DNA of 64,000 nt from the NCBI RefSeq assembly GCF_000478685.1, contig NZ_AMSD01000001.1:491627-555626 (forward strand), read 5' to 3'. Position 1 is the first letter of the stretch; each line of letters begins with the position of its first letter. The position numbers were made by a program, and so were the translations under genes. This document shows, one piece after another, positions 61,545 to 64,000 of the stretch. The notes under the pieces were generated by a model, which saw nothing but the letters and a program-made list of their open reading frames with translations, did not search any database and was not told where the DNA came from. Origin of the DNA: Candidatus Photodesmus katoptron Akat1. Its GTDB lineage: Bacteria; Pseudomonadota; Gammaproteobacteria; Enterobacterales; Vibrionaceae.

Positions 61545-63332
61545 ATGTTAAAAACAATTTTAGATCGCATTATTGCTATTAGAACTTGGTTGAAAACAAA
61601 TAATTATGACGCAATTATTGTTCCTCATGAAGACGAATATCTTTCTGAATGCCTTCCAACACATAATGAAAGACTACGTTGGTTAACTAATTTTACTGGT
61701 TCTGCAGGAGTAGCAATCATAACATATGATAAAGCAGTTATTTTTGTTGATGGTCGGTATATAATTCAGGCAATTAAAGAAGTTTCTTGTAAGCTTTTTA
61801 AAGTCCATTACCTCATTCAGGAAGCTGAAGCTGAAGCAAATTGGTTGCTACAAAATCTTTCTAAAAATTCAAAGATAACGTTCGATCCACGTATGCATAA
61901 CATCTTATGGATGGATTCTATAAGAAATAAACTAGCAAATACATATAAGTTAATTCATTTAATAAATAATCCCATTGATGAACTATGGAAGGAAAGACCA
62001 AAGATAATTCTTTCTAATATCTTATTAATGAGCATTAAATTAACTGGAAAATCAAGCAAAAATAAGCGTAATAAAATTGCTCAAGCCATTAAAAAACTAA
62101 ATGCTGATAGCTTGATTATAACTTCACTTGATTCAATATGTTGGCTATTAAACATTCGTGCTCTAGATATACCTAGATTACCCGTCCTTCTTTCGCAAGT
62201 AATTTTACATAATAATGGTAATGTAGAATTATTTTTAAATCCAAGAAAAATACCTAAAAATTTTAAAAAACATGTAGGCGATGGTGTAACCATATATCAC
62301 TATAAATTATTAGAAAAACATCTTAAAATGCTTTCAGGAAAAAGAATTATAATTGATCCTGAAAAAAGTAACGCATGGTTTAAAATTATACTACAAAAGG
62401 TCAATACAAAGATAATCAAAAAACCAGATCCATGCTTAATAGAAAAATCTATTAAAAATAAATCTGAAATAACAGGAATCAAAGCTTGTCATATTAGAGA
62501 TGGAGTAGCAATGGTTAAATTTCTTTCATGGTTAGATTTTGAGATTTCATCAGGTAATTTTCATGATGAAGAGATACTTGCTAAAAAATTGCTCTCTATT
62601 AGAGAAATGGATCCTTCTTTAAAAGATCTAAGTTTTAATACTATTTCAGCTACTGGTAGCAATTCTTCGATATGTCATTATAACTATAAAAATAACATAA
62701 GACCAAAAAAATTAAGAAATAATACATTATATTTAATTGATTCAGGCGGACAATATTTAGATGGAACTACAGATATTACCCGAACAATTTCCATCGGTAA
62801 TCCTACAAAAAAAATGATTAATCAATTTACTTTAGTTTTAAAAGGGCATATAGGGATTGCTACTGCTAGATTTCCTAAAGGAACTTGCGGATACCAAATA
62901 GATGTCTTAGCCAGGCAACATCTTTGGAGGGAAGGATATGATTATGATCACAGTACTGGTCATGGTGTTGGTCATTTTCTTAATGTACATGAAGGACCAC
63001 AAAAGATTTCTAAAACAGCAAATAACGTAGCCTTATGCAAAGGGATGGTAATTTCTAATGAACCAGGATATTATTGTCCATCTTTTGGTATTCGTATTGA
63101 AAATTTAGAACTTATCATTGAAATAAAAACTAAGGGGGATTTTTCAATCCTAGCATTTGAATCTTTAACACTATGTCCTATCGATAAAAAAAACATTAAT
63201 ATCAATCTTTTATCTCAAAAAGAAAAAAAATGGTTAAATAAATATCACAAAAAAGTTTGGAAAAAAATTTCTCCTTTAGTAACAGGAAAAACAAAAAAAT
63301 GGTTAAAAAAAGCGACTTCCTGTATTCACTAA
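61545..63332 (+). CDS. Xaa-Pro aminopeptidase, M24B family (long form)
   Basis: Cytoplasmic metallopeptidase removing N-terminal residues before proline. 595 aa, the three-domain form: two creatinase-like N domains (about 5-150 and 155-305) and the pita-bread catalytic domain (about 310-540) with metal ligands in LIDSGGQYLDGTTDITRT, HGVGHFLNVHEGP, NEPGYY and IRIENLE. A basic C-terminal tail ends the protein. AAGAG precedes the ATG closely. Confidence 0.93.
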   Translation: MLKTILDRIIAIRTWLKTNNYDAIIVPHEDEYLSECLPTHNERLRWLTNFTGSAGVAIITYDKAVIFVDGRYIIQAIKEVSCKLFKVHYLIQEAEAEANWLLQNLSKNSKITFDPRMHNILWMDSIRNKLANTYKLIHLINNPIDELWKERPKIILSNILLMSIKLTGKSSKNKRNKIAQAIKKLNADSLIITSLDSICWLLNIRALDIPRLPVLLSQVILHNNGNVELFLNPRKIPKNFKKHVGDGVTIYHYKLLEKHLKMLSGKRIIIDPEKSNAWFKIILQKVNTKIIKKPDPCLIEKSIKNKSEITGIKACHIRDGVAMVKFLSWLDFEISSGNFHDEEILAKKLLSIREMDPSLKDLSFNTISATGSNSSICHYNYKNNIRPKKLRNNTLYLIDSGGQYLDGTTDITRTISIGNPTKKMINQFTLVLKGHIGIATARFPKGTCGYQIDVLARQHLWREGYDYDHSTGHGVGHFLNVHEGPQKISKTANNVALCKGMVISNEPGYYCPSFGIRIENLELIIEIKTKGDFSILAFESLTLCPIDKKNININLLSQKEKKWLNKYHKKVWKKISPLVTGKTKKWLKKATSCIH

Positions 63333-63350
63333 TTTACTTTTTTAAAAAAA

Positions 63351-63440
63351 TGGCGGAGAGATAGGGATTTGAACCCTAGATACGTTTTAACGTATGCCGG
63401 TTTTCAAGACCGGTGCTTTAAACCACTCAGCCATCTCTCC
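63351..63440 (-). tRNA. tRNA-Ser (TGA)
   Basis: 90-nt class II tRNA on the minus strand with encoded CCA. Acceptor GGAGAGA pairs with TCTCTCC, the anticodon stem CCGGT/ACCGG around CTTGAAA gives TGA, a long variable arm (CATACG...CGTATC) is present, and the T arm is TAGGG-TTCAAAT-CCCTA. Confidence 0.97.
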
Positions 63441-63480
63441 ACGGTAAAGACAACACGAAAGGTCAAAAAAATCGGATATT

Positions 63481-63504
63481 ACATTCCAGCTGAACTACCA
63501 CTCC
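63481..63504 (-). pseudogene. tRNA-Asp remnant after 5S rRNA
   Basis: Fourteen bases past the 5S gene the minus strand reads GGAGTGGTAGTTCAGCTGG, the acceptor 5' strand and D-arm of a tRNA-Asp, which often ends rrn operons in this group. After AATGTAATATCC it breaks into a T run (GATTTTTTT). Anticodon, variable and T arms are gone. The remains may now be part of the rrn terminator. Confidence 0.65.
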
Positions 63505-63517
63505 CTCCAAAATTATA

Positions 63518-63635
63518 AGCCTGGCAATGTCCTACTCTCACATGGGGAAACCCCACACTACCATTGGCGCTGCTGCGTTTCACTTCTGAGTTCGGTATGG
63601 AATCAGGTGGGTCCACAACGCTATAGTCACCAAGC
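63518..63635 (-). rRNA. rrf: 5S ribosomal RNA
   Basis: About 118 nt with terminal helix GCTTGGTGACTA...GCCAGGCTT, the conserved CCGAACTCAGAAGTGAAAC loop A/B region and GGTAGTGTGGGG. It follows 23S on the minus strand with about 55 bp between. Confidence 0.96.
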
Positions 63636-63690
63636 TAATTCTTTTATACATTAGAAAACTGAATAAACACCAAAACTACTTAGGGTTGTA

Positions 63691-64000
<310 letters not shown>

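Overview
The window reads as a chromosome segment from a host-dependent member of the Vibrionaceae with a shrinking genome. Three things point there. (1) The sequence is strongly AT-rich, with A/T homopolymers throughout. (2) Gene order matches free-living vibrios in many blocks: cheR-cheV-flgA-flgN with flgO/flgP/flgT; rpsF-rpsR-rplI-dnaB-alr; tusDCB-rpsL-rpsG-fusA-tufA; miaA-mutL-amiB-tsaE next to hflKC; ubiE-ubiJ-ubiB-tatABC-tatD-hemB-polA-engB. (3) Many genes are broken or missing from those blocks. A luminous fish symbiont such as Candidatus Photodesmus fits this mixture of retained chemotaxis and flagellar genes with general decay. That assignment is inference; no lux or host-interaction gene lies in the window.

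Layout. 1-5.8 kb: chemotaxis (cheR, cheV) and flagellar assembly genes (flgA, flgN, flgO, flgP, flgT); no flgM is visible between flgA and flgN. 6-12.7 kb: a CPBP membrane protease and an LPS-core cluster (a glycosyltransferase-deacetylase fusion, waaL, a frameshifted waaF, waaA). 12.7-21.5 kb: dusA, pgi, the decayed dTDP-sugar genes rmlA and rmlB, a methyl-accepting chemotaxis protein and gpmI. 21.7-32.4 kb, mostly minus strand: alr, dnaB, ribosomal protein genes, the str operon with a good promoter, tusBCD and fkpA. 32.8-40.6 kb, minus strand: hflC, hflK, a truncated hfq remnant, miaA, mutL, amiB, tsaE and a cytochrome c5 gene frameshifted in its signal peptide. 40.8-43.6 kb: five tRNA genes around hemE, then orn. 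44.2-54.8 kb: psd, trhP, a yfhL-type ferredoxin, rmuC, the ubiquinone genes ubiE/ubiJ/ubiB (ubiB frameshifted), tatABC, tatD and hemB. 55.3-63.3 kb: DNA polymerase I as two reading frames, engB, cytochrome c4, hemN, ubiK and a Xaa-Pro aminopeptidase. 63.35-64 kb: tRNA-Ser, a tRNA-Asp remnant, 5S rRNA and the 3' end of 23S rRNA, all on the minus strand.

Retained functions are translation, haem and quinone synthesis, Tat export, chemotaxis and motility, and basic replication and mismatch repair. Lost or damaged functions are O-antigen sugar supply, the outer LPS core, Hfq-dependent RNA regulation and DNA polymerase I proofreading. The most striking observation is polA: a single in-frame stop codon separates the 5'-3' exonuclease from the Klenow part close to the classical domain boundary, and the 3'-5' exonuclease active site has lost most of its metal-binding carboxylates while the polymerase motifs are intact. 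hfq decay, together with the lack of room for Spot 42 between polA and engB, suggests that an RNA regulatory layer is being dismantled.
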